Source: Cyanobacteria bacterium GSL.Bin1 (lineage in GTDB: Bacteria > Cyanobacteriota > Cyanobacteriia > Cyanobacteriales > Rubidibacteraceae). Taken from it: a DNA stretch of 38,179 bases. Position 1 is the first letter of the stretch. Each line of letters opens with the position of its first letter. Below are positions 25,623 through 34,252 of the stretch, piece by piece. The translations under genes and the position numbers were made by a program. Under the pieces are notes generated by a model. The model saw only the letters and a program-made list of their open reading frames with translations, had not been told where the DNA came from and ran no database searches. The stretch spans positions 1-38,179 of the forward strand of contig JAAANX010000060.1 in the NCBI GenBank assembly GCA_009909085.1, in the 5' to 3' direction.

Positions 25623-25690
25623 TGTTCCTCATCTCTTTCTCCTGGTTCCAACATTCTACCTCCTGTTGGTTTTTATTTGGAATGACTATA

Positions 25691-25912
25691 ATTCTGGCGG
25701 ACAAAATAAGCGGATTGGGGCGATACTCATACCCAGACCCGGATTCACTTTTGTATGATTTTCCTTTGCTCTCATTATCAACGCGATTATCATCTTTATT
25801 GTCATCAGATTTGCGCCATTGATCTCCCCGTCTTAGAGTTAGAAATTAAGAACTCGCCCGCGCAAAAAATGAGGCTCAACCCGAAATAGTGACGGTAATT
25901 GTACGCAAAAAG
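25691..25912. other. Non-coding stretch between IS630 and urate promoter
   Basis: About 220 bases with no supported gene on either strand. It may include remains of the sequence the IS entered, but no reading frame resembles a known protein. Confidence 0.35.
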
Positions 25913-25959
25913 GTAGTCTGTAATACAGTAAAATTGAATTTTTATGTATACAGTATACA
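25913..25959 (+). promoter_or_regulatory. NtcA-like box plus 15-bp palindrome, promoter of the urate operon
   Basis: GTAGTCTGTAATAC (25913-25926) fits GTAN8TAC. After 18 nt comes the perfect odd palindrome TGTATACAGTATACA (25945-25959). A -10 element TACAGT (25949-25954, TAN3T) lies 22 nt from the NtcA box and inside the palindrome, so a protein on the palindrome would block RNA polymerase. The ATG is 40 nt downstream. The same architecture recurs at 32820-32866. Confidence 0.75.
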
Positions 25960-25999
25960 GCTAGTGTCAAAATTAGTGAGTTCCTTCCTCAAAAACATT

Positions 26000-26500
26000 A
26001 TGTTAGTCACCCAACAACCTGTCTTACGGCGATTTTGGTATCCAGTCGTGCCGTTGGATCAGATACAGGCGGAACCAAAACGGTTTCAGCTTTTGGGAGA
26101 ACCTTTGCTTTTGTGGATTGATTGGTTTTTCCCCTTTAGCGACAAACTTCGCATCAACTATCCCAACAGGTTGGTTCATATTATTGTCAATACTACAACG
26201 CTGATTAATGATCAAACCTCGCAAATTCTGCAACGTTGTTTGCGTAACGATACAGAAGCGGAAACCATAGCCGCCGAAGCAAAAGCCTTTGACCGCGCCG
26301 ACACTCTAGAAGATAAAGCCATTTTAGAAACCACTGTTTTTGATGTTCCTTTAGAACTGAAATGGGAACAACACATGGCAACGGATCAGCCTGGGATTTT
26401 GATGCGGCATCCTTTCTCTCCTTTATTCAAAGCTCATGGGGAAACAGAAGCAACTCATAAAAAAGCAATCGATTATCAAAAAACAAAAATGCTGGTTTAA
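26000..26500 (+). pseudogene. Rieske oxygenase remnant lacking the Rieske domain and catalytic core
   Basis: 166 residues. The first ~36 (LRRFWYPVVPLDQIQAEPKR, then FQLLGEPLLLW) are the N-terminus of a cyanobacterial aromatic-ring-hydroxylase-like Rieske protein. From about residue 45 on (KLRINYPNRLVHIIVN, RNDTEAE, TTVFDVPLELKWEQHM, GILMRH) the sequence is its C-terminus. The middle (~180-200 residues with the CxH/CxxH cluster ligands and iron site) is missing, yet the frame is kept. The in-frame loss leaves a product without any metal ligand. It keeps the operon's promoter and lies 17 nt before the permease gene. It is unrelated in detail to the intact Rieske protein of the guanidine operon. 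Confidence 0.75.
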
Positions 26501-26517
26501 TTTTTAATTATCTTGCC

Positions 26518-27918
26518 ATGTCATATAACGAAGAAATTGCACTAGAAACAGAAACTACAGAAACGGCTCAAACCCAACCCTTATCCGGTGATTTAATTTA
26601 TGGCTTGGAAGATCGTCCACCCATTGGAAAAGCCATTTTTGCTGCTATTCAGCACGTCTTAGCCTGTGTCGTTGGCATTGTCACCCCCTCTTTAATTATT
26701 TCTGATGCCTTGGGATTAAGCACAGCCAATGCCAGTTATTTAATTAGTATGTCGCTGTTTGTCTCAGGAATTGCGACCTTTATTCAAGTGAAACGTTTTG
26801 GTCCGGTGGGATCAGGGTTATTAAGCATTCAAGGCACGAGTTTTACCTTTATTGGACCCATTTTGGGGGCAGGAGGCGCAGTTATTGCTGCGGATAATTC
26901 GCCAACAGATGCGTTAGCCCTGATTTTTGGCTTGTGTCTGGTGGGATCATTGGTTCAGATTGTTCTCAGTCGCTTTCTAAAGTTTACCCAAAAAATCGTC
27001 ACTCCCCTGGTTACAGGAACAGTGGTGACACTGATTGGTTTAACTCTAGTTCGGGTTGCCATTACTGATATGGGGGGTGGTTTTGCTGCCAAATCTGCAG
27101 GGACATTTGGTAGTATGCAGAATCTGGGCGTTGCCAGTTTAGTCTTGTTAACAGTTCTCATCCTCAATAGCTTGAGTAGTCCGTTATTGAGAATGGGTTC
27201 GATTGTGATTGGCATTGTCGTCGGTTATTTGGTTGCTACTCCCTTGGGAATGGTCAGTTTTCAAAGTTTAGGTAATCTTCCTCCGTTTACCGTACCCCTT
27301 CCTTTTCGCTATGGCATCAATTTCAATTTTGCGGCATTTGTGCCGTTTATTTTTCTCTATATCATCACCACCATTGAGTCGATTGGGGATTTAACAGCAA
27401 CCTCAGTCATTTCTGGGGAACCCATTCGCGGCGATCGTTATTTCCAACGGTTACAAGGCGGAGTTCTTGGGGATGGACTGAATTCCATGCTTGCAGCTTG
27501 CTTTAATACCTTTCCCAATACAACCTTTAGCCAAAATAATGGGGTCATTCAACTAACTGGGATTGGCAGTCGATATGTGGGTTATTTTATTTCTGGCATT
27601 TTTGTTGTGTTGGGGCTGGTACCAATTTTTGCGGGGGTTATCCAAGCCGTGCCTAAACCAGTCTTAGGCGGTGCAACTATTTTAATGTTTGGTACGGTTG
27701 CCACTGCTGGCATTAAATTACTCTCTTGTGTCAATCTCAGTCGTCGCAATTCCTTAATTATTGCAATTTCTCTGGGATTAGGTCTAGGGGTAACGTTTGC
27801 CCCGGAGATTTTGGAGAAGTTACCGACACTACTTAACAATATTTTTTCCTCTGGTATTGCTACCGGTGGTATCACTGCTTTAATTTTGAACCTTTTAATT
27901 CCAGGAGAACGTGAATAA
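26518..27918 (+). CDS. NCS2-family urate/xanthine permease
   Basis: 466 residues with about 14 hydrophobic segments. The nucleobase-ascorbate transporter signature NTTFSQNNGVIQLTGIGSR is present near 340, in the form typical of urate/xanthine carriers. It would import urate or xanthine with protons through the inner membrane. Its stop is 2 nt from the start of the urate hydroxylase gene, so both are in one operon. Confidence 0.92.
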   Translation: MSYNEEIALETETTETAQTQPLSGDLIYGLEDRPPIGKAIFAAIQHVLACVVGIVTPSLIISDALGLSTANASYLISMSLFVSGIATFIQVKRFGPVGSGLLSIQGTSFTFIGPILGAGGAVIAADNSPTDALALIFGLCLVGSLVQIVLSRFLKFTQKIVTPLVTGTVVTLIGLTLVRVAITDMGGGFAAKSAGTFGSMQNLGVASLVLLTVLILNSLSSPLLRMGSIVIGIVVGYLVATPLGMVSFQSLGNLPPFTVPLPFRYGINFNFAAFVPFIFLYIITTIESIGDLTATSVISGEPIRGDRYFQRLQGGVLGDGLNSMLAACFNTFPNTTFSQNNGVIQLTGIGSRYVGYFISGIFVVLGLVPIFAGVIQAVPKPVLGGATILMFGTVATAGIKLLSCVNLSRRNSLIIAISLGLGLGVTFAPEILEKLPTLLNNIFSSGIATGGITALILNLLIPGERE

Positions 27919-27920
27919 CC

Positions 27921-29084
27921 ATGTATAACTTGAAAGTAACCATTATTGGCGCAGGAATTGGCGGACTCACCACAGGAATTGCACTCAAAAATATTGGCTA
28001 CGATGTGGACATTTACGACCGAACCCGTGAGTTACGCCCTGCCGGGGCAGGGATTTCTTTATGGTCCAATGGCATTAAAGTCCTCAATCGCTTGGGATTA
28101 GGCGAGAAGGTGGCAAACATTGGCGGGCAGATGAATCGGATGGAATATCGCAGCCATAAAGATGAACGACTCTCGGCAGTGGATTTACGTCCTTTAGTGG
28201 AGCGTGTCGGAGAACGTCCTTATCCGGTGGCGCGTACTGATGTCCAACAAATGTTACTGGAGGCGTTTGGGTCAGAGAAGGTGCATTTAGGCTGGAAGTG
28301 TGTGGCGGTTGAGCAAGATGAAACCATTGCCACTGCTATTTTCGAGAGCGGCGATCGCGTCACCAGTGATTTAATTATTGGCGCTGATGGTATCCACTCC
28401 ACAGTCCGCGAATATGTCACCGGTCAACCCATCACTCCCCGCTATGCGGATTATGTCAACTGGAATGGCTTAGTTCCTGCGAGTGACGATCTCTGCGAAG
28501 CGGATAACTGGGTGATTTATGTGGGAGAAGGGAAACGGGCGTCGATGATGCCAGTGGGCGATAATCGCTTTTACTTCTTCTTTGGTTGTCCGATGGCAAA
28601 AGGAACGACAGTGGAACCGAAAGACCGCCAAGCAGAGTTAAAAGAAATTTTTGCGGGTTGGCCGAAAGCTGTACAAAATTTAATTGAACGCCTGAACCCT
28701 CTCGAAACCAATCGTCTAGAAATTTCGGATTTGGATCCCCTAGAAACCCTCGCCAAAGGTCGCATTGCCCTCTTAGGAGATGCGGGACACGCCACCACCC
28801 CAACCTTAGGACAAGGGGGTTGTCAGGCGATTGAGGATGCGGAAATGCTCAGTCGTTTCTTGGTCAGTACGAATATCAGCGTTGCCGATGCCCTGAAGCG
28901 GTATGAAGCAGCGCGAAAAGACCGGGTGAGTCAACTGGTATTGAAAGCCCGCCAACGAACCGCCACTATCTACGGCAAGGATGAAAGTACCACTGCCGCT
29001 TGGTATCAACAACTCTCCCAAGAACCGGAAAGCAACGTGATTGATTCCCTCGCCAAAGTCATTGTGGGGGGTCCGTTGCAATGA
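27921..29084 (+). CDS. hpxO: FAD-dependent urate hydroxylase (HpxO type)
   Basis: 387 residues. Rossmann GAGIGG at 10-15, the second FAD motif GADG (~153) and GDAGHATTPTLGQGG (~285) define a flavin monooxygenase. Close motif-level likeness to Klebsiella HpxO along the length, including YVNWNGLV, YVGEGKRASMMPVG, NRFYFFF and the C-terminal KARQRTATIYGKD. It oxidises urate with NADH and O2 to 5-hydroxyisourate. It ends in an ATGA overlap with the EamA gene. The next two enzymes of the pathway follow, which supports the call strongly. It replaces the cofactor-free uricase (PucL/UaZ) used elsewhere. Confidence 0.93.
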   Translation: MYNLKVTIIGAGIGGLTTGIALKNIGYDVDIYDRTRELRPAGAGISLWSNGIKVLNRLGLGEKVANIGGQMNRMEYRSHKDERLSAVDLRPLVERVGERPYPVARTDVQQMLLEAFGSEKVHLGWKCVAVEQDETIATAIFESGDRVTSDLIIGADGIHSTVREYVTGQPITPRYADYVNWNGLVPASDDLCEADNWVIYVGEGKRASMMPVGDNRFYFFFGCPMAKGTTVEPKDRQAELKEIFAGWPKAVQNLIERLNPLETNRLEISDLDPLETLAKGRIALLGDAGHATTPTLGQGGCQAIEDAEMLSRFLVSTNISVADALKRYEAARKDRVSQLVLKARQRTATIYGKDESTTAAWYQQLSQEPESNVIDSLAKVIVGGPLQ

Positions 29085-30064
29085 ATCCTGATACCTATAC
29101 CGATGCTGCCCTCTCGGAAACGACCCCAACTGAAAATCCCCTGACTGTAAAATTGCTGGGGATGCTAGCCCTCGTTTCTGCTTTAATTGCCATTGGCTTT
29201 GCCTCGATTTGGTTAGTGGTAGCAGAAAAAGAACTGACTCCCCTGACCACAATTTTTTACCGGTTATCTGGGGCAGCGGTTACACTGGCACTTTGGCAAG
29301 GCGTACAACGCTTATGGCAAAAAAGAGAGCAACCGCAATACGATCGCGCAACGATTTTCTTGCTAGTCTTTGCTGCCGCTAGTTTTTCCACGTCTCTCGT
29401 CTTGCTGGGATGGTCACTCACTCAAACCAGCGTCGCCAACGGAACATTGCTTTATAACAATATGCCAGTGTTTACGGCGCTATTTGCTTGGGTGTTTCTC
29501 GGGCAACGGTTTTCCCTCAAGTTTCTGTTGGGATTGGTGATTGCCTTAGCTGGAGTGATCGCCATTGGACTCAGCGATTTTCAACTGGCCGATGTGGATG
29601 TAAAAGGCGATTTAGCGGCGATTCTTGCCTCGATGCTAGCGGCGACGAGTTTACTCTGTTTTGAAAAACTCCGGCAAACGCTTACTTCTGGGATGATTAT
29701 GCTTTGGGTGAGCGTGGTTGGTGGCATTCTCTTATTACCGTTGGTGATCTGGCAAGGAGGGCAATTCTTTCCCACTTCTTTACAGACGTGGTTGGCAGTG
29801 TTGAGTTTAGCGGTAATTTCTCAAGGCATTGGTCAGGGCTTACTCACCTATTGTGTGGGCTTATTTTCCGCCGGATTAATTGCGGTTTGTATGCTCTCCA
29901 TTCCAGTGATTGCTGCCCTCGCCAGTGCGATCTTATTTGGCGAACACCTTCCTTTAGGCAACTGGATTGCCTTTGCTGTGGTGTTATTGGGCATTTACTT
30001 TGCGCTCACTGCCAAACAAGAAGTAGCTGCTAGTTCTCCCTTACAGAACTCTGCTGGCAATTGA
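29081..30064 (+). CDS. EamA/DMT-family transporter in the urate operon
   Basis: 327 residues, ten membrane helices in two EamA repeats. The start overlaps the hpxO stop (ATGA). Drug/metabolite transporters are mostly exporters of small metabolites. In this operon the substrate could be a pathway intermediate or end product such as allantoin, or an alternative purine; the sequence does not decide. Confidence 0.88.
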   Translation: MNPDTYTDAALSETTPTENPLTVKLLGMLALVSALIAIGFASIWLVVAEKELTPLTTIFYRLSGAAVTLALWQGVQRLWQKREQPQYDRATIFLLVFAAASFSTSLVLLGWSLTQTSVANGTLLYNNMPVFTALFAWVFLGQRFSLKFLLGLVIALAGVIAIGLSDFQLADVDVKGDLAAILASMLAATSLLCFEKLRQTLTSGMIMLWVSVVGGILLLPLVIWQGGQFFPTSLQTWLAVLSLAVISQGIGQGLLTYCVGLFSAGLIAVCMLSIPVIAALASAILFGEHLPLGNWIAFAVVLLGIYFALTAKQEVAASSPLQNSAGN

Positions 30065-30102
30065 TTTGCCCCAACGGTCTGATCACATCTATCAACATCA
30101 TA

Positions 30103-30459
30103 ATGACTGGAAAATTAACCACACACGTTCTCGATACGGCCCACGGTTGTCCGGCTGCAGGGCTCAGTTTAACCTTTTGGCTAATTGAAAACAGCGAGTA
30201 CACCTTGCTAAAAACCACTAAAACCAATGCCGATGGACGCACCGATGAACCCCTTTTAGGTGCAGAGTCATTGCAAGTGGGTGTGTACGAAATCATTTTT
30301 GAGGTAGCCTCTTATTTCCAACGCTATGATCAATCTCTTCCTAATCCGGCTTTTCTGGATGTGATACCGATTCGCTTTGGAATTGCCGATACCAACAGCC
30401 ACTATCATGTCCCGCTTTTAGTCTCACCTTGGTCTTATAGTACCTATCGCGGAAGTTAA
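30103..30459 (+). CDS. 5-hydroxyisourate hydrolase (transthyretin-like)
   Basis: 118 residues from the ATG at 30103; the TTG at 30061 would add 14 untypical residues. Family motifs: LTTHVLDTAHGCPA at the start, the catalytic His and Arg (NADGRTDEPLL), NSHYHVPLLVSPWSYSTYRGS at the end with the diagnostic YRGS. It hydrolyses 5-hydroxyisourate to OHCU. No good ribosome site is visible, so translation may depend on coupling with the preceding gene. Confidence 0.95.
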   Translation: MTGKLTTHVLDTAHGCPAAGLSLTFWLIENSEYTLLKTTKTNADGRTDEPLLGAESLQVGVYEIIFEVASYFQRYDQSLPNPAFLDVIPIRFGIADTNSHYHVPLLVSPWSYSTYRGS

Positions 30460-30465
30460 ATTTTG

Positions 30466-30489
30466 TCATTCGTCATTGGTCATTCATCA
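30466..30489 (+). repeat. Tandem heptamer repeat
   Basis: TCATTCG-TCATTGG-TCATTCA-TCA, three and a half copies of a 7-mer in the 42-nt gap between the two urate enzymes. Short tandem heptamers of this TCATTNG kind are common between genes of cyanobacteria. The OHCU gene's ATG at 30502 lies 13 nt after it. Confidence 0.7.
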
Positions 30490-30501
30490 CTAGCTGTCAA
30501 T

Positions 30502-30999
30502 ATGAAATATTCGCTAGCAACACTGAACCAGATGGAACAAGAAGCCTTTAGCAAGGCACTGGGTCATATTTTTGAGCATAGTCCGCACATTGCCGCTGCA
30601 ACGTCGGAAAAACGACCGTTTAATAGCTTAAATGACCTCCATTATCAACTGATGGCAACGGTACGATCGCTGCCTTTAGAAGAACAAGACACCCTAATCA
30701 AAAAACATCCCGATCTGGCAACCAAAACCCAAATGGCAGATGCCTCTGTCCAAGAACAGACGGATGCGGGATTGAATACCTTAACCCCAGACGAATACAA
30801 CCGCTTTCAAGAATTAAACCAAGCCTATCGTGCTCAATTTGGCTTTCCCTTTATTATTGCCGTGCGCAACCATAACAAAGCCAGTATTCTAGATGCCTTT
30901 GTCCATCGCCTCGAAAATTCTCTGGAGAGAGAAAGAGCCAGCGCGATCGACGAAATTTCTAAAATTGCTTACTTCCGCTTGTTGGATGTTGTGGAGTAA
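30502..30999 (+). CDS. OHCU decarboxylase
   Basis: 165 residues from the ATG at 30502 (the in-frame TTG at 30463 is inside a heptamer repeat). Motifs: FEHSPHIAAATSEKRPF with the catalytic His, HPDLA, SVQEQTDAGL and YRAQFGFPFIIAVR. It decarboxylates OHCU to (S)-allantoin. With HpxO and the HIU hydrolase this completes urate to allantoin. No allantoinase or xanthine dehydrogenase gene is in the window. Confidence 0.93.
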   Translation: MKYSLATLNQMEQEAFSKALGHIFEHSPHIAAATSEKRPFNSLNDLHYQLMATVRSLPLEEQDTLIKKHPDLATKTQMADASVQEQTDAGLNTLTPDEYNRFQELNQAYRAQFGFPFIIAVRNHNKASILDAFVHRLENSLERERASAIDEISKIAYFRLLDVVE

Positions 31000-31034
31000 G
31001 CCAACAAAGTTATTGTGTGAGGAGTGTTGAAATT

Positions 31035-32750
31035 ATGAATAATCAAGTTTCTCGAAGCTTTATTGCGAGTTTCGCTGTTTTTGTGACGGGTATGCTCACT
31101 TTCGGAACTACCCTTCCGGCAAAAGCACAAATGAATTCAGTTTACCAAATGTCGGATGTCGAACCCACAGATTGGGCATTTGAAGCGCTGCGATCGCTGA
31201 TTGAACGTTACGGTTGCATTGCCGGCTATCCTGATGGTACGTTTCGCGGCAATCGCGCTATGTCTCGCTACGAATTTGCTGCCGGTCTCAATCGTTGTCT
31301 GGAAAATATTAGTCGCTTGATTCTTGATGAGGGTCAAACTGTTTCTCAGGCTGACTTAGAAGTGCTCAAACGTTTACAATCAGACTTTGACCAAGAATTA
31401 AGTCGGCTTGCTACTCGCGTCGATAATTTAGAAGGTCGGGTAGCAGTTTTAGAAGATACCCAATTTTCTACAACCACCAAACTTACGGGTAACGTTTACA
31501 TGAACCTAACCGGTGCAACGGCAAGTGATGACATCTTGGTGGAAACGAATAATTTAGATACGCCTTTAAATTTGCGTCGTGCTGGACGAGACGAAGATGG
31601 CGATCCCCTAGTGAGAACGGAAACCGATGATCCGGAAGTAACATTTAGTTACTACACTCTAATCAATTTCAACACCAGTTTTACCGGACGTGATCAATTG
31701 GTGACTCAATTTGCCGTGGGCAATGGCAATTCTCCTGCCAATAGCTTTGTCTCAGCAGGATTATTTAACACCTTCGGAACTCCTTTTACTGACCAAACCG
31801 GAGCGCCTAATGCAGGAGAATTCACGATCCGTGAATTATTTTATGCGTTCCCAGTTAGTGAAAACTTTCAAGCAGTGGTCGGACCCAGAATCAACTGGTA
31901 TCGCTACTTTGACGGAAACAGTTATACTTTCTTTTTACGAGGGGCAAGCAGCTATAATGCCAGTGGTGGAACGCTAGCTAACCCTGTAGATCGCGGTGCC
32001 GGAGCTGTACTTTTATGGGATATTAATGACCAGTTCGGATTTAACATTGGTTACTTGGGAGAAAATACAGAATTTTTACCCTCGGAATTTTTCAACACAG
32101 TTTCTGATGCGGATGAAGGTCTATTTGGGGGAACCTGGTCGGCAACGGCGCAACTGACTTATGAACCCAGTGCTAACGCTACAATTCGCCTGTTCTACAC
32201 GCGTTCTCAATCCGATAATAATGTTCCCTTATTTGATGAAGAGGGTAATCTCACTGGTTTTGGTGTCGGTGGTGCTGTGGGGGAACCGATTTATGGCGTC
32301 GCCGATGATGGCTTCGGCGGGACAATTGATCCAACCAATGCCAATACAATTGGACTGAATTTTGAGTGGGAATTTGCCCGTAACCTTGGGCTGTTTGGAC
32401 GCTATACCTATGCCAATGCGGATATTGAACCCGACAATCCTGATATTTCCGGTGGAGACATCAATATGCAAGCGTTTCAACTGGGACTTGCCTTTCCTAA
32501 TTTGGGGAAAGAAGGGGCGCTAGGAACGTTCTCCTTTGTTGTTCCCTTTGATGTGTTAGATGGAGAAGAGTTTCTGGTCTCTGGTGCTGGCGATGGCGGA
32601 ACGCAATTGGATTTTGAAGCGACCTATTTCTATCCCATCAATGATAATTTATCTCTGGTTCCTGCGGTTTATGTGATTGCCAATCCCAATAATTTTGACG
32701 AGAATGGCACGATTGTTGTGGGAAATCTGAGGATGCAGTTTAGTTTCTAA
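31035..32750 (+). CDS. Cyanobacterial outer-membrane porin (SLH plus OprB type)
   Basis: 571 residues from the ATG at 31035, with GGAG 10 nt upstream (an earlier in-frame GTG at 31017 lacks one). Signal peptide to about residue 32 (TLPAKAQ), an SLH domain (~38-90: DWAFEALRSLIERYG, GYPDGTFRGNRAMSRYEFAA) that anchors to peptidoglycan, a coiled-coil (~105-145) and a long beta-barrel ending in Phe (RMQFSF). Its place 35 nt past the OHCU gene suggests it belongs to the urate operon and may let purines or related N compounds through the outer membrane. A terminator follows. Confidence 0.92.
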   Translation: MNNQVSRSFIASFAVFVTGMLTFGTTLPAKAQMNSVYQMSDVEPTDWAFEALRSLIERYGCIAGYPDGTFRGNRAMSRYEFAAGLNRCLENISRLILDEGQTVSQADLEVLKRLQSDFDQELSRLATRVDNLEGRVAVLEDTQFSTTTKLTGNVYMNLTGATASDDILVETNNLDTPLNLRRAGRDEDGDPLVRTETDDPEVTFSYYTLINFNTSFTGRDQLVTQFAVGNGNSPANSFVSAGLFNTFGTPFTDQTGAPNAGEFTIRELFYAFPVSENFQAVVGPRINWYRYFDGNSYTFFLRGASSYNASGGTLANPVDRGAGAVLLWDINDQFGFNIGYLGENTEFLPSEFFNTVSDADEGLFGGTWSATAQLTYEPSANATIRLFYTRSQSDNNVPLFDEEGNLTGFGVGGAVGEPIYGVADDGFGGTIDPTNANTIGLNFEWEFARNLGLFGRYTYANADIEPDNPDISGGDINMQAFQLGLAFPNLGKEGALGTFSFVVPFDVLDGEEFLVSGAGDGGTQLDFEATYFYPINDNLSLVPAVYVIANPNNFDENGTIVVGNLRMQFSF

Positions 32751-32771
32751 TTCGTTTTTAACACCTAGTAT

Positions 32772-32800
32772 AAAGAGCGAACCGGTGTTCGCTCTTTATT
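32772..32800 (+). terminator. Rho-independent terminator of the porin gene
   Basis: AAAGAGCGAAC-CGGT-GTTCGCTCTTT (32772-32797), an 11-bp perfect stem with a T-rich end (CTTTATT). It ends the urate-porin transcript just before the next NtcA-like promoter. Confidence 0.9.
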
Positions 32801-32819
32801 ACTGGAAATTACTCAAATC

Positions 32820-32866
32820 GTATCGGAGATAACATCAATTAACTGACGTAGTGTATACAGTATACA
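32820..32866 (+). promoter_or_regulatory. NtcA-like box plus same 15-bp palindrome, promoter of the amino-acid ABC importer
   Basis: GTATCGGAGATAAC (32820-32833, one mismatch to GTAN8TAC), exactly 18 nt, then TGTATACAGTATACA (32852-32866). The -10 TACAGT (32856-32861) is 22 nt from the box. Box, gap and palindrome match the urate promoter at 25913-25959 in spacing, while the 18-nt spacers are unlike, so this is not a copied block. The ATG is 28 nt downstream. Confidence 0.7.
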
Positions 32867-32894
32867 AAATGCAAACGAGACATTTCAAGCGATT

Positions 32895-33569
32895 ATGGAA
32901 TACACCTTCCAATTTTCAGTGGTGTGGAATAACCTTGGCTTATTTGTGCAGGGGGTTTTACTCACATTGCAGATTGTTAGTGTCGCGATCGCGCTGGGCT
33001 TAATCCTCGGCATGATTGGCGCGTTAGGCAGAACGTCCGATAACCGGATTCTCAACTCGATCGCGTTGGCTTATGTTGAGTTTTTCCGCAATACCCCGTT
33101 TTTAATTCAACTCTTTTTCTTCTACTTTGCCCTACCGAATCTGGGGGTGAAAATGTCCCCTTGGCAAGCGGCTGTCTTAGCCCTGGCGATTAATTTTGGT
33201 GCCTATGCTACAGAGATTATCCGCTCGGGAATTGAAGGAATTAGCGCTGGACAAGTGGAAGCCGGAAAAGCCCTGGGGTTAAAGCCCTTACAGATTTTTC
33301 GCCACATCATTCTCATTCCAGCCCTGGCAAATATTTATCCCGCTTTGATGAGTCAAGTAGTCATTGCAGTTTTGTTTAGTTGTGTCGTTTCCCAAATTTC
33401 TGCTGAAGAACTCACCTTTGTCGGGAATTATCTTCAATCCCGCACTTTTCGCAGTTTTGAGATTTATTTAACCATTTCTTTAATTTATGTGGCGCTGGTT
33501 TGGTCGATCAAACTCATTGCCTTTTTGATTCAGAGAAAGTTTTTTGCCTTTACTCAATACACCCGTTAA
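32895..33569 (+). CDS. Polar amino-acid-type ABC permease, first subunit
   Basis: 224 residues, about five membrane helices. The EAA-type loop (RSGIEGISAGQVEAGKALGL) contacts the ATPase. Family HisM/GlnP of the amino-acid importers. First gene of a four-gene operon (permease, permease, binding protein, ATPase), immediately after the palindromic promoter. Substrate unknown. Confidence 0.92.
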   Translation: MEYTFQFSVVWNNLGLFVQGVLLTLQIVSVAIALGLILGMIGALGRTSDNRILNSIALAYVEFFRNTPFLIQLFFFYFALPNLGVKMSPWQAAVLALAINFGAYATEIIRSGIEGISAGQVEAGKALGLKPLQIFRHIILIPALANIYPALMSQVVIAVLFSCVVSQISAEELTFVGNYLQSRTFRSFEIYLTISLIYVALVWSIKLIAFLIQRKFFAFTQYTR

Positions 33570-33573
33570 CCCA

Positions 33574-34230
33574 ATGGAAGAGTTTACCTTTTCACAAATT
33601 CTGACGAATCTCCTCTTAGCAACACGCTGGACGATTGTTCTTTCCGCGATCGCGTTTTTTGGCGGTGGCGTCGTCGGGTTTCTCGTCATGCTGATGCGGA
33701 TTTCTCCTAATCCGGTGATCAGAGGTGTCAGCACCCTTTATATCGAATTTTTTGAAGCAACACCGCTATTAATGCAACTATTCCTCGTCTTTTTCGGGAT
33801 TTCCGTTGTGATCGGTTTAAATGTGTCGGCTTGGGTTGCCGCGACCATTGCGCTGACAACTTATAGTAGCGCCTTTTTAGCGGATATTTGGCGAGGGTCT
33901 GTAGAAGCCATTCCGCGCGGTCAGTGGGAGGCGTCGCGAGCTTTAGGACTGAGCTATTTCAAGCAACTGAGCAACATTATTCTCCCGCAAGCGGTTCGGA
34001 TGTCAATTCCGCCCACGGTGGGCTTTGCCGTGCAAGTGATCAAAGGAACCTCCCTCGCCTCCATTATTGGTTTTATTGAACTCACGCGATCGGCATCTTC
34101 CATCAGTAATGTCACCTTTGAACCCCTACTGGTTTATTCCTTAGCTGCAATCATCTACTTCTGTCTGTGTTTTCCCCTTTCTCTGTGGAGTAGACGCTTA
34201 GAAAATCGCTTCTCCTATGTCAACGTTTGA
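33574..34230 (+). CDS. Polar amino-acid-type ABC permease, second subunit
   Basis: 218 residues from the ATG at 33574, 4 nt past the stop of the first permease (an in-frame TTG at 33544 would overlap it). Five membrane helices and the EAA loop (RGSVEAIPRGQWEASRALGLS). It would pair with the first permease as a heterodimer. Confidence 0.92.
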   Translation: MEEFTFSQILTNLLLATRWTIVLSAIAFFGGGVVGFLVMLMRISPNPVIRGVSTLYIEFFEATPLLMQLFLVFFGISVVIGLNVSAWVAATIALTTYSSAFLADIWRGSVEAIPRGQWEASRALGLSYFKQLSNIILPQAVRMSIPPTVGFAVQVIKGTSLASIIGFIELTRSASSISNVTFEPLLVYSLAAIIYFCLCFPLSLWSRRLENRFSYVNV

Positions 34231-34252
34231 AATTGAATCGTGAGTGATCATA

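Larger units (their letters stand above)
24773..25688 (-). mobile_element. IS630-family insertion sequence (~0.9 kb)
   Basis: The sequence TATAGTCATTCCAA (24771-24784) is matched by its exact reverse complement at 25677-25690. Taking the outer TA as the target duplication of this family, the element spans 24773-25688 with 12-bp perfect ends. Inside are a helix-turn-helix ORF and a DDE transposase ORF, both minus strand. Ends are intact and identical, so the copy looks recent. It lies between the DUF389 gene and the urate operon promoter and breaks no recognisable gene. Confidence 0.92.

Noticed and set aside
25946-25958. Reading GTATACAGTATAC itself as an NtcA site
   Set aside because: It has GTA-N7-TAC, one base short of the N8 spacing, and a proper N8 box lies 18 nt upstream.
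28456-29252. Long minus-strand frames within hpxO
   Set aside because: They are shadows of a high-confidence gene with clear flavoprotein motifs.
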